From Schistosoma mansoni (lineage: Eukaryota > Platyhelminthes > Trematoda > Strigeidida > Schistosomatidae): a DNA stretch of 64,000 nucleotides. This document shows, piece after piece, positions 46,424 to 57,083 of the stretch. The stretch lies in the NCBI RefSeq assembly GCF_000237925.1, contig NC_031502.1, forward strand, positions 13,166,675-13,230,674, given 5' to 3'. Below the pieces are notes generated by a model. The model made no database searches, was not told where the DNA came from, and worked only from the letters and a program-made list of their open reading frames with translations. How positions within the stretch are numbered: position 1 is the first letter of the stretch; every line of letters begins with the position of its first letter. The position numbers were made by a program, and so were the translations under genes.

Positions 46424-48950
46424 AGTATAAATAGTTGTTTTATTGAACATCAAAGCATTGGGTCTAAAGCATGTCTCTCAAATATACACATGTTTGACGA
46501 TTTACTGTTAGCTGTCTGTCCAAAGTTTACATGATTATAACTATTCTCTTGTACTGTACCTATTTTTGATAACGATTCATGTGCATTGGTATTTTGACTT
46601 AACCCTATCACGGTTTCACAACAATGGGTTCAAGAAAATATCCCTCAACTAAATAAGCTGTACTAAACTTAACAAACAAACTGGAACACTGGTTGGAATT
46701 CTTTTTTGCCACGATCATACTTTTGTTCTTTCAGTTAGCGTACTAATGTTTGTGCGATTGGAAATCAACTCATATGGACAGCATACCTTCATAAAAGTTA
46801 ATTGATTTTCTAATTTAGACAGAAAATAATACCAATATCAACACATATAATGTTGGCTGCTTTTCTGTTTCTAAACATGAAATACTTATGCCATCTGCAA
46901 GTTAAGCCGTTAACAAACGGTCATTGCTCTGAATCTTAATATGAAATGTTAAAATATCTCCATACTATATCATTCTTCATCATTACAATCCCGCTTTACT
47001 TGGCGACCAAATAGTCTTCATTTGGACTTTCATTTTCAGCATGTTAAGCATTAAACCAGATATTTCGAATTCATTACATGTATTCCCCGACCAATAGTTG
47101 CTGCCTTCTTTTTGATTTATCTTTCAGTTTATCAATATCCAGAAGATTTTTGTTATTCTTCTGATAACCTCCGGTGCGCGAAATTCCCACTCAATTCGGT
47201 ATCAAACCAACGTCATGTTGGTTTTGGTGTGAGAGTAGGTTAGTGGCATTAGTCCTAACCACACGATCCTCGAAGCTGAACATAGGATAATTGAGAAAAT
47301 TCATATTCAAGATTTAACACGGTGAGATCAACAGTAGTGAACGCGGCAACAACCAATAGGCACGCATAGCTCAATCTTGTAGGCGTGATAATCCTCGTGT
47401 AACGCATACCTTTCCCAACTTAATATATTATTCTACCTTTAGCCTAGATGTGTTCTTCACAAGTGCTAAACATCATATTACAGACTGTCATGATACGAAT
47501 AGTTAGTGTGTACAATGATGTGACTTCCACGAAGATGTTATAGATTAGGTAATCACATCATTACAAATCTTGGATTTTGGGATTAGGTCTCTTATTAGAG
47601 TAGCACTACTACCGAAATACACCGTAATTCTATAAATATTCTGAATTTATCATAATTGGTTAGTGTGTCTACCTAGTGTACATAACCCCACATACAAGTC
47701 AGGTCATCCAATGACTTTGTAGCCTGACTAGCCCTAACTAATCAGGCAGATAATCCTGTTTCTTAAGCGTTTCTAGGGGACATACAGAATAATAACAGTG
47801 AAATGATTTTTCAAATATAACATTAACAAGAGTTGGATCAAATGTAATGTGAATACACTGCAGTGCGTGCCAGAAACTTATCGATTAACGACTGGTACAG
47901 CTCGACCAATAATATGAGTAGGGTTTAATGCTATTCTGCTAACTCTACAACTCGGTTATCCTATGAGTAATGTTCGAAGTGAAGTGGATTTTGTCGAGTT
48001 AGTCGTTGCATGCGGCGTCTATGTTAACCTTGATTTTATGAAAGGATTGACCCTACATTCCCGACACAAGTATTAATAAACTGACGTGGGTGTCTCATCA
48101 TGAATCCGAAATACTGCTTGAGTACTTCTGTTTCACAGAATCAGTGAACCCATACATTACAAAGTCACATTCTTATAAGAAGTTGATTTTGTCACTTGTA
48201 AGGTGCATATAATGCGGTCGTTATCTGTGTCCAACCAAGCCGATGTATTGATTTTTGAAAGGAAATTTAGCGGATGAGGATAGCTTTCCTTTTAGGTTGG
48301 CTCCACTGACTGATAGTTGGTGGACACAAATGAGGCCCTAATTAATTAATGAAATAAAAGCTCTGGGTGTTTCTGTTTTCTTATAGGAGGGTAGGTCCTT
48401 GTTTTAGGTTCACTAGCCACGATTAGCGGTTTCTAGAAAGTTTTTGATTAGGTTTTAACGCCGATGATTTAGCATTGCCTTGATTTCAAAAGGTACAGGT
48501 CGCAGTTAGAACAAATGGGGATGGAATTATTCATCGAGATAGCTATGCCTAACACACGATGGTTGAACTATTTTATGATAATAGTGGTCTAAATATTTCA
48601 TGTTGTCACTTTAGGAACAACAAAGAAGGCCAAGCAATGTATTCAAGGGTGCAAATGCTCTGAATTAGCGGTTGGCAGTTGATGATTAAATTCATTTTAT
48701 ATCTTTTCGTGAACTTTTAAACTGAACACGAATCTTGACAACAGATGATTAAAGACGCATACAAATATAGTAAGTCAAGTTGTTCTTATTATCATTCCCA
48801 CAGTCTACCCTCAGTTTAGATGACTTGGATGTGTCAAAAATCCAACATTTGTGCCAAGTATGATTTAGAGACTTGTAATAATTTTAAATTAGAATCATTA
48901 GAAAAATCAGCAAAAAAGGAAATTTTTCAGACTTTCTTGATTTCTTTTAA
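46424..48950. other. intergenic, upstream of the KH-protein gene
   Basis: No gene recognised. The promoter of the downstream gene presumably lies here, but I see no convincing TATA box. Confidence 0.45.
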
Positions 48951-48953
48951 TAG
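48931..48953 (+). promoter_or_regulatory. candidate 3' splice acceptor upstream of the KH-protein start
   Basis: A T-rich stretch ends in TTTTAATAG at 48953, 32 bases before the ATG at 48986. It could be the acceptor of a 5'-UTR intron or a spliced-leader trans-splice site, which schistosomes use on some mRNAs. The sequence does not decide. Confidence 0.4.
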
Positions 48954-48985
48954 GCCACTTTAACAACGGCCATATTGTATCCCCC

Positions 48986-51559
48986 ATGGCAGGTAACGAG
49001 GCTTATGCCAGCGCCATCGAGCGAGCAAAGCAGGTGGTTTGCATTCGGTCCTGTATTCATTCACTTCCTGCTTAGATTGTTTCAAAATTTTCTATGTCCG
49101 ATGACGGGTCCACAACCAATGGTGGCATAGCTGGTATGAAAAGGCCTGCTCAGGAGGAAAATAACAATTTTGCTACAACTGAAAAACGCCCTTTAGTAAT
49201 GGATAAGGTAGCTGCTGCTGCAGAAGCTGCTGCTCGGATAAATCAGAAGTTGGGTGGTTCACAACCGACCTCAACGCTACCACCAACTTCAAACAACAAC
49301 TCTGTTGGTTCCAGGGTTGTTACTACTGAGACTGCTATCCCTGATAGATATGTTGGCCTAGGTCGGTTTTCATAATTAGTAGTTATCCTATTGTGCAGTT
49401 ATAGGGAAAGGTGGGGAGCAAATAACACAACTTCAAAATGATACACAATGCAAGGTTCAAATTTCCCAAGGTAATGCATCTCTTCCGCGTTTAACATTTT
49501 AGCTGGTACTCCCGAGCGTACTGTTACCCTAACTGGAACTCCGCAGCAAATTGAGTAAGTTCAGTAAGTGCAACTATATTTCCAGTCATGCGAAACAAAT
49601 GATTGGTGACATAATTGAGCGTGCCGGGAAAAACGGCACACCAACTACCCCTGCCTATAATTCAACTGGAAGCATAACAACCATTGAGATGATGGTTCCT
49701 GGTTTAAAGGCTGGTTTAGTGATTGGCAAGAACGGTGAGACTATCAAGAATCTGCAAGAAGAGAATGGCGTCAAGATGGTGCTAATCCAACAATCAAACA
49801 ACCCGACTCCTGAAGACAAACCGCTAAGAATATCCGGCGAGCCGGCACGAGTGGAAAAAGCTCGACAAGCTGTTCTTGTCCTTATAAATTCTAGAGATGT
49901 AAGGTCGGTTCGTTAATAATATCCTTTGTAGCGTCCTGGAGGTTCAATGCACTATGGATACGACGGCCAAGAAACATCCCAATATGCCGTTCCGGCTGAA
50001 AAGGCAGGACTTGTAATTGGCAAAGGTGGCGAGTCCATTAAAGAGATTTGTCGCGTCAGTGGAGCCCATGTCGAAATATCAAAGGAGCCACCACCGGACC
50101 CCTCTATCAAAATATTTAATGTCCGTGGTAACAGACAAGAGATAGAACAAGCCATAAGGTAATGTTCTTTGTTTGTGATAATATCACCTCCATGTAAGCC
50201 TTTTGTGTAATTAATAAATGTGTATGTGCTTACTCCGATTATCAAAGCAATATTTTTCTATTTGTTACTGTCTTTATCATTTCGGTATATGCCTATTCGT
50301 GCCATTCGTATATTCACTAATCCCTGGTTCTCATTTCTCTGGATGTCGGATGGTGTTTAAAGAATGATCTCTGAGCGTGCTGGTATTCCCATGACTCGAC
50401 CAGCTACTACCACCGGTGCTGTTCCTGGGCCTTGGGGTCAATACGGCTACCCACATGCAGGTAAGCTTAATGTTTTTTGTTGACTGACTGACAGCTTTAG
50501 AAGCTGTGTCGCAGTCAGGGCTAGCTGCATTCAACCAAGCAGCGACAAACGATTATTGGGCATTGAGAGTGACTGGCTCAAACTGATATCGGCGGCTTGA
50601 AACTTTCGAACAACACCAGCTGTAAGCCTAAATGACGATTACCATCTTAACGTTGTACTCGATTTTTTTATTTGTTTGAGAAATAGCATTTAAAGACTGC
50701 TAGTGATTGACACTACTGTTGACTTTGGTTGCACTGTCGGATGTAATATTGGGTTCAAAAACTCCACAATGTTGGGTTGAAGGGTGACTCGATAATTGTA
50801 GTCAAACATATAAGATAGACTGGTACCGGAACGGTCTTTCACACAAACTGGTTGTAATCGATACTTATGTGTTTTGTAATTTTCTGTGTATTTTTTCCAG
50901 ATCCATGGACCATGGCCAACTGTGCCCAAAGTGCCGTTGCGGCCGCCGCCATGCCGGCTCCTACATATAACCCATACACCGGCCAACCTGATTACAGTGC
51001 AGCTTGGGCTGAATACTACAGACGTCAAGGTATGCATGAATGCGCCGATGCCATTTTAAGACAGGCTCAACAACCCTCAGTGGCTGCCGTTCAACAGACG
51101 GCCCCAGTGCCAACAGGCCATGTGCAGGCTGCGCAATCTGGTACACCGGCAGCTGCACCCTCTCAAGTTCCTGTTCAAGCACAACCAACGGCTACCGGAC
51201 AGGTGAGGTTACTTTCAACTTTTCCCAGATAGTTTAGATGCACAGGTAATCTGTGTATCTAAAAACAGTCAGCAAATTTTATGAATAGTTTCATTGTGTT
51301 AAGTAATTTATTTGTGATTCATTCTGACGGGTTCCGTTTTGGCTCCCACCATTCTTTTCGTTTTCAGTACGATTACGCTCAGTGGCAGCAATGGCAACAA
51401 TGGCAAGCTTGGCAAGCGTGGCAACAACAGCAAACAGGCGCACCAGGTCAACCTGGTGCTGGAGCTCCTCCGGGACAGACTATGCCAGGCACACAATCAA
51501 TACAATGTGCTCCTAGCATGCCTCCTGCTCCTGGTCATCCTCCTATTCCTCAACAATAA
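48986..51559 (+). CDS. FUBP/KSRP-like KH-domain nucleic-acid-binding protein, nine exons
   Basis: Exons: 48986-49033, 49076-49361, 49399-49470, 49503-49554, 49586-49898, 49932-50158, 50363-50460, 50901-51202, 51368-51559. All introns are GT-AG, and the total is 1,590 nt, 529 residues plus stop. The start is the upstream ATG: exon 1 (MAGNEAYASAIERAKQ) joins in frame to IVSKFSMSDDG, matching the ALQRARQIAAK-like N-terminus of FUBP proteins; the ATG at 49094 is internal. KH1 is at about residues 103-168, KH2 at 182-256 and KH3 at 272-339, each with a GxxG-type VIGK(G/N)GE loop. The C-terminus (340-529) is Ala/Gln/Pro-rich with the FUBP tyrosine motif GQPDYSAAWAEYY near 393 and a WQQWQ repeat near 470. 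FUBP proteins bind single-stranded DNA and AU-rich RNA in the nucleus. Vertebrate FUBP has four KH domains; here the counterpart of KH3 is absent. The ortholog level is inferred. Confidence 0.9.
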
Positions 51560-52881
51560 ACATTGCCCCCCTTTTTCCGAAGTACAAATTTATGCCGTGT
51601 GACAATTCCCATTTTATGTCTTCATTTTTAAATACATTTTCAGGTTGCACTACTGTGTTGGTTGAATGTTCCCAGTCTATGAGTTAATCAGTTAGACTTT
51701 ACAATATAATGCTTCAGTGTAGATAATTCATCACACCTCGCTGTTTTAGTAGCAAATGAATGCGCGTTACATTCTCCGTACTTCCCATGACATGGCATGT
51801 CTTCGGCCATCAGACGGCACGTGACGTAACAACGGGTTTCGTATCGATAGTACTTGCCTAAACTTGATAGTGGTGGTTCTCCATATTTTGACAAAGGTAA
51901 CTCTGCTATGCTGTTTATCTTGTTAGATTGGAGTGCATTATTAATATCAATCAAGACACGACAGTTACAGAAACTTCAATCTTATGAATACTAAGATACG
52001 GTGTCAAGCCAGTGGTAATCAGTGACATAACTTGCATTCTAAGAGTAGAGTTCCCTGTCGTAGACCGAGGGTGTTTTTGATTATAGAAGTCTATTTTATT
52101 TCCTCAAAAGGATTTTCATAATTAATTTGTAGACAAACTGGGATTCTTACTACATGCAGCCATACGGTTCGAATTTCCCTTGGCAAACGTAACGGCGCTT
52201 GCTGGTTGTTCAGTGCTCGATCTACGAATAAACGTCTTTTTAATGAGTGACAATTTTGTAATTTGTGCCTTATAAAATAAACGTTACTATGCTCGTAATT
52301 TCAGCGCTTCTTATCTGCCGTTTGTCCGAGATAAGCGTAAACGATCGCTGTCGTGAAACATTCTTGCAATTGAATATTTTCAGGCCGAGTGTAGGCACTG
52401 AAATGCTCCGCATCTTAAGACGTAAATCTACATTTTGAGAGTTCTTAATTTGTCTCGCATGAACCTGCCGCACAGGTGTGTAGCGAAACGACTAAAGGCG
52501 CCATACGACTCTACGCCTGAAAACGAAGTTCTCCGTGCTTCTGTTAACTCATACTACCCGTAGGTTTAGAACTACAGATGGATGTGTATCATAAAGCAAA
52601 GCTCGGCTTATCTCCGATGCCTAAATTGTCACAACGTAATCATGGCTATTCGAACTGACGTGTTATTGGAGTTGATTTAATGATGGTCGGTATGTCTAGA
52701 AACCGAGGCAATGACGCCAGTGAAAACATAAGATAGCAAATTCATGCGTCATCGTGATTGATCCTCGAGAAACACGCTTCCAACCTTTAATAACAGTAAC
52801 CTCAGAGATTAGCAAACCCTAAAACTCATGACCGTCCAGAAGTTGGTGACTTCAGAGATATAACTCATGAAGCAAACTAAA
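51560..52881. other. intergenic downstream of the KH-protein gene
   Basis: Begins with the 3' UTR; an AATAAA overlaps the stop codon and an AATACA lies near 51631, neither decisive as a polyadenylation signal. No further gene is seen. Confidence 0.45.
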
Positions 52882-53081
52882 ACAGTGACCAGAAGTCAGC
52901 ATGTGGCTGTTATTCACAAGTAGACGTCAATAGAAAACAGCAGGATTCCTGTTATTCTGGAATTTAACATGTTAAATTCTGGATGGGTAGTGAATTCATA
53001 ATATTAGAACGTTGTAGGTTGGACCACTTATCAGAAGCACTTTATTACGAAGGCGATATTAATGAAAGTTATGTTACTTAA
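52882..53081. repeat. direct repeat, left copy
   Basis: About 200 bp that match 54757-54943 over nearly their whole length (TGTGGCTGTTATTCACAAGT, TTTAACATGTTAAATTCTGG, AACGTTGTAGGTTGGACCAC). It contains 12-13 bases (around ATCAGAAGCACTT) that are missing from the right copy, bounded by short CACTT repeats. Confidence 0.85.
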
Positions 53082-53089
53082 CATTCCAG

Positions 53090-53800
53090 AGGCTAGGTTT
53101 CACAACCATTTAGCAGAACGTGTTGCAAACCCGGCTTTCTACTGCTAGATTAACACATCTTGAAGTCTCCAAAGTTGATACAGCTTGGCATAGGTCGTTC
53201 TAACCTTCGCTACACGTAAAGTGACGTCACCACTCAAGCTAGCACTAGGACTTATGTAGCTGCCCAAACTTACGGATTTCTCAACTACTTGTAGGTGTTC
53301 TTTATCAAGAGTGGATGGAGTTATAGATTACTGCCAGTCTTGTGGATGTACTTTGCACTTAGGTTCAAAGCACATGCCATACCTACAGACACCGATAATT
53401 GACTGACTAAGTGTGAATTGGGTGGCTTGCGTATCATCTCACAGTAGGAAAACACCATCCGCATACTCGAGGTAGAAGAGCCTTTCTTCAGGTAACCGAT
53501 ACACACCAACACTAGATGCTTCTATCGGAGCTGCTTTCAGAATGTCACTTTAGGCAAAGTTGAATATGAATAGTGAGATTGGGCAACATTGCCTAACCTC
53601 ACTGATGGAATGAAACGATGGAGGTGGATTATTGCATGCCCACACTCTATCTGAGGTACTTGTATATGGGGCCTTTAATGTCATCAAACTTCTCAGAGAC
53701 ACCCTTCAATAGATAATCCTGTCCAGTGAATCAAAGGAAGCCCTAACATCGTGAAGCACAACGATTATTGACCTGTTATAAGTATGATAACCATGAATAA
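53090..53800 (-). mobile_element. decayed CR1-like LINE reverse transcriptase fragment
   Basis: On the minus strand, pieces read HDVRASFDSLDR near 53730 (RT motif A), ISEVRQCCPISLFIFNF near 53610, LEYADGVFLL near 53480 (YADD equivalent) and a CKVHPQDWQ block near 53350. These match the plus-strand LINE at 15615 in order. Several stops and shifts interrupt it. It sits directly after the left direct repeat. Confidence 0.65.
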
Positions 53801-54756
53801 CATCGTACTGTAAGACAGAAGAGTTTGAATCTTAAGTAATCCTGCCTTCTAAGGAATAAAGAAAGTAGGAGGTTAGATTGAGCTATCTTTTTCCCAGTGT
53901 ATGAGTAAAGTGACTTTCGGTTCGCTTCTGCTCATGTTCACAATTTCAGGTAGGCAGATGATAACCAGTCAAAACTTGGTAGAATTCCTCGGAAATAATA
54001 TCGTCAAAATGTGGGTTCGGTTTGATGAATTTAGTCGTCTCGTTGCAATTTCATTAATCAAAGATAAGAGTCACGGTTATTTTTTGTCTCATTACAACAT
54101 CTACTTAAGCCAATATGATTCCAGTTACCGCATAGAAGAACTTAAATTAACAGTTCGGAATTCATAATCACTCCTAGACAAATGTATGCATATAGTTCAA
54201 AGCAGTGGAATCAATCGGTATAAGTCAACATACTTGTGTGTCTTGGCTGTTGTCCCAGATTGTAACCAGGATATAGGTGGAAATAGTTCCACCTCGGCTG
54301 CTTAGGATAAATTTGGTTTAAGGTCTTTGGAGTGTAGTAGTGACCATAACTATCAATTATGGACAGAAGTATATATTTGACTTAGCGTACGACAGCAAAT
54401 ATGCGAACTTGAGTGCATACATAGACATTTGTATACTTGTTGTCAGTTACCGAAATACATAGACGACTAAAATGGTTTCTGTGTTGGTAATGTGCATGTA
54501 ACTTGAACAATTAGCGGGTTAAGTCCTATATTTATTTAGGTCATTAAAGCGTCGAACAAACGACCCAGCAGTACACTGAGTTCCCCCAAAAAGAGTACGC
54601 AACAAGTTAATATATGATTAGACTTAATAATACAAATTTGAAGTTAACTATCCCAGTTCACACAACCACCACAGAAGTCTGAACCAAGGGTCATCAAAAA
54701 TGAGACCCAGTAAGAACACGGATAGCATTGATGTTTAGTAATGAAACCATTCGGCG
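53801..54756. other. intergenic, nothing recognised
   Basis: Contains an 88-codon plus-strand frame (53901-54167) that resembles no protein I know. No RNA gene is seen. Confidence 0.4.
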
Positions 54757-54943
54757 ACAGTGCCGAGAAGTTAGCATGTGGCTGTTATTCACAAGTAGAC
54801 GTCAATAGCAAACAGCAGGATTCCTGTTATTCTGAAATTTAACATGTTAAATTCTGGAAGGGTAGTGAATTCATAATATTAGAACGTTGTAGGTTGGACC
54901 ACTTTATTACGAAAGCGATATGAATGGAAGTTGAGTTCCTTAA
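54757..54943. repeat. direct repeat, right copy
   Basis: About 187 bp, same orientation as 52882-53081 and about 94% alike outside one internal deletion by eye. The two copies enclose 1.7 kb that includes the decayed LINE. Confidence 0.85.
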
Positions 54944-56212
54944 TAGTAAGACTGACAAGAGAAATCTTGTGGTTGAATCCCTTATATGGCTGTTTTTGAA
55001 GTCAGACAATGTTTCGAGACTTCGAGAACCCTCTGCCTAGTTTTGAAAATTAATGGATTGTGACTCATTTAAGGCTATTAATCTGATTTATATTTAAAAT
55101 ATTTTCAGTTATGTTCATTACTTTTTAATGGAAGGATTTATAATCCTTTTTGGTATTAAATCAGCATTTACTAATTTGGGCTGAAATTCTCTAGACGAAT
55201 CTTCGGATTTAAATTCTTTTCACATACGTTTCGACTATTTAAAGTTCATTTGAAACACATTTAAGACAAAATTGAATTCTACGGCAACGAATCTTGTTGA
55301 ATGAATAGGACTTTATCAGATTATTTTAATCCACTCAGTTTCACCTATGTTGAAAATACTTTAATAAAAACATCGCATACATGTGGATCTGTCATATTTT
55401 CACTTCTGTATACTTATTTTTTTTTTACATGTACTTGAATTTACGCACTATATTGACAATTTAGTGTAGCGGACAATGAGATCTTGGATGATTACAAGGT
55501 GTTTAATGTTTATTTTTATTGATTGAGGCTTGATTGGTTTTCTTTGTTGCCAGGCGACGCCATTAAAATAAAAGTTGTCATGTTTTCTACAGATCGATAA
55601 ATGACTATTAGTTACCTTAAATTTAGAAAAAAATATCTTGTGTATTATATTTCACTGCATTAATAAAGTTATATAACCCATGGAATACTGGTATCTGATA
55701 TTGAAAGCCTTGATTTTCATGACTTAAATTAGAGTGCAAATACAAAAAATGAGGATTTATTAAACGTCAAAAATAAACCGAAACGATATCTAAATACACT
55801 GAGTTCTACGTTTTACTCACAGAGACCAATAGTCAGATTTGAATAAATTAAACTGAGTAGTACTTGACATAAGTTATTCAGTAACTTATACACAAGATAC
55901 AATCTACAATATCGTAAGACCATAGTGTCATTACCAACATATCTAAATTATTGTACATATTATCATATAGTCACTCCTTCGAATGTGATTAAAATGTCAA
56001 GGGCGATTGGGGAAAATTTTTTAGGTTAGTTCCGCTCCAATCTTTTGAGACCTTCTCCATCTCATTAAAAAATTACTATAAAATCTAGCTACTGAGAATG
56101 TATGAGATGCCTCTGTGTTTGTTGTGACAAATCATTGGAAAGGCTTGGAGCAATTTATGCACATATTCCACGCTGGACAGAGTAAAAAAATTGAACCATT
56201 TAAACTCTATCC
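54944..56212. other. intergenic, AT-rich
   Basis: No gene recognised. The first exons of the downstream lipase could lie here, in the N gap, or further upstream, but I could not identify them. Confidence 0.4.
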
Positions 56213-56322
56213 CCTGAGTTGAAGGAAGAATTATGACGCCTCATGATGACAGCCGAGATTCTTCGGAAGTCATCAGGCCGATGCCCCTTCTAACAACCAG
56301 AGCAATATTTAATATAGGTACC
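56213..56322 (+). mobile_element. RTE LINE 5' fragment
   Basis: This 110-bp plus-strand piece matches the start of the RTE LINE ORF at 19163: a MTP start near 56235, then SSEVIRPMPLLTTRA and FNIGT. It ends at GGTACC beside an (AT)n tract. It is truncated on both sides. Confidence 0.78.
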
Positions 56323-56324
56323 AG

Positions 56325-56325
<1 letters not shown>

Positions 56326-56371
<46 letters not shown>
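56326..56371. repeat. (AT)n microsatellite
   Basis: About 22 AT units, adjacent to the RTE fragment and about 110 bp before the assembly gap. Confidence 0.92.
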
Positions 56372-56374
<3 letters not shown>

Positions 56375-56479
56375 ATTATATATAAATAGTCATTATTACT
56401 ATTACGTTGTCTTATCGTCAATAATTGGCTAACTAATTAACATAATTCGTAATTATTGTCCATAAAAAATCAAACAACA

Positions 56480-56679
56480 NNNNNNNNNNNNNNNNNNNNN
56501 NNNNNNNNNNNNNNNNNNNNNNNNNNNNNNNNNNNNNNNNNNNNNNNNNNNNNNNNNNNNNNNNNNNNNNNNNNNNNNNNNNNNNNNNNNNNNNNNNNNN
56601 NNNNNNNNNNNNNNNNNNNNNNNNNNNNNNNNNNNNNNNNNNNNNNNNNNNNNNNNNNNNNNNNNNNNNNNNNNNNNNN
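56480..56679. other. assembly gap, 200 Ns
   Basis: Exactly 200 N characters, so the length is probably a placeholder. It cuts off the head of the SINE that follows. Confidence 0.98.
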
Positions 56680-56820
56680 GGATCGTGGATGCTCACTGCT
56701 GAGGGGTCCCACAATAGGACGAGACGACCGTCCAGTGCTTCCAGGTTTTCCATGGTGGTCTAGCTTCAATCGACTCATGGTTTCAACTATGAAAATACTG
56801 AAATCTCTACAAAATCCCTT
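56680..56820 (+). repeat. Sm-alpha-type SINE 3' part, cut by the gap
   Basis: Plus-strand SINE from GGATCGTGGATGC to the AAATCTCTACAAAATCCC tail, matching 10425-10562. The hammerhead core reads CTGAGGGG and CGAGAC, both one base off consensus, so it is probably inactive. The tRNA-like head is presumably within the N gap. Confidence 0.83.
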
Positions 56821-57083
56821 TCTGATTATAAACAGTTAGATATTGTTCAGTAGTTACTTTGAGGGGTAACTTACAATTTGCTTGTAAAGAGTGAAATAAT
56901 ACGGAGACAAGGATATCTAGTTGAAGAACATGAAATTACTACCAGTGATCAATACATTCTGTGTTTAATTAGACTTTACACAAACCAGTCAGTTTATCAA
57001 AGTAAGTGTTGAGAGCTGAATTTAAATCTTTAATGGTGTTTCACTTCCAAGATCAGGAACATCATTATTTTTTGCAATTGTAG

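Noticed and set aside
49094-49375. ATG at 49094 as the start of the KH-protein gene, and the frame read through to 49375
   Set aside because: An upstream exon (48986-49033) joins in frame through a 42-bp GT-AG intron and encodes the FUBP-like N-terminus, and the frame past 49361 is intronic.
51555-51560. AATAAA overlapping the stop codon as the polyadenylation signal
   Set aside because: It would leave almost no 3' UTR and arises from the CAA-CAA-TAA-A codons; the real signal is not determined.
52470-52500. CGAAAC near 52488 as another hammerhead
   Set aside because: No CUGANGA partner or stem II lies at the required distance.
53901-54167. 88-codon plus-strand frame between the direct repeats
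   Set aside because: No recognisable domain, no splice sites, and background-like composition; kept only as a remark in the intergenic entry.
56433-56839. Open frames spanning the N gap
   Set aside because: They exist only because N runs contain no stop codons.
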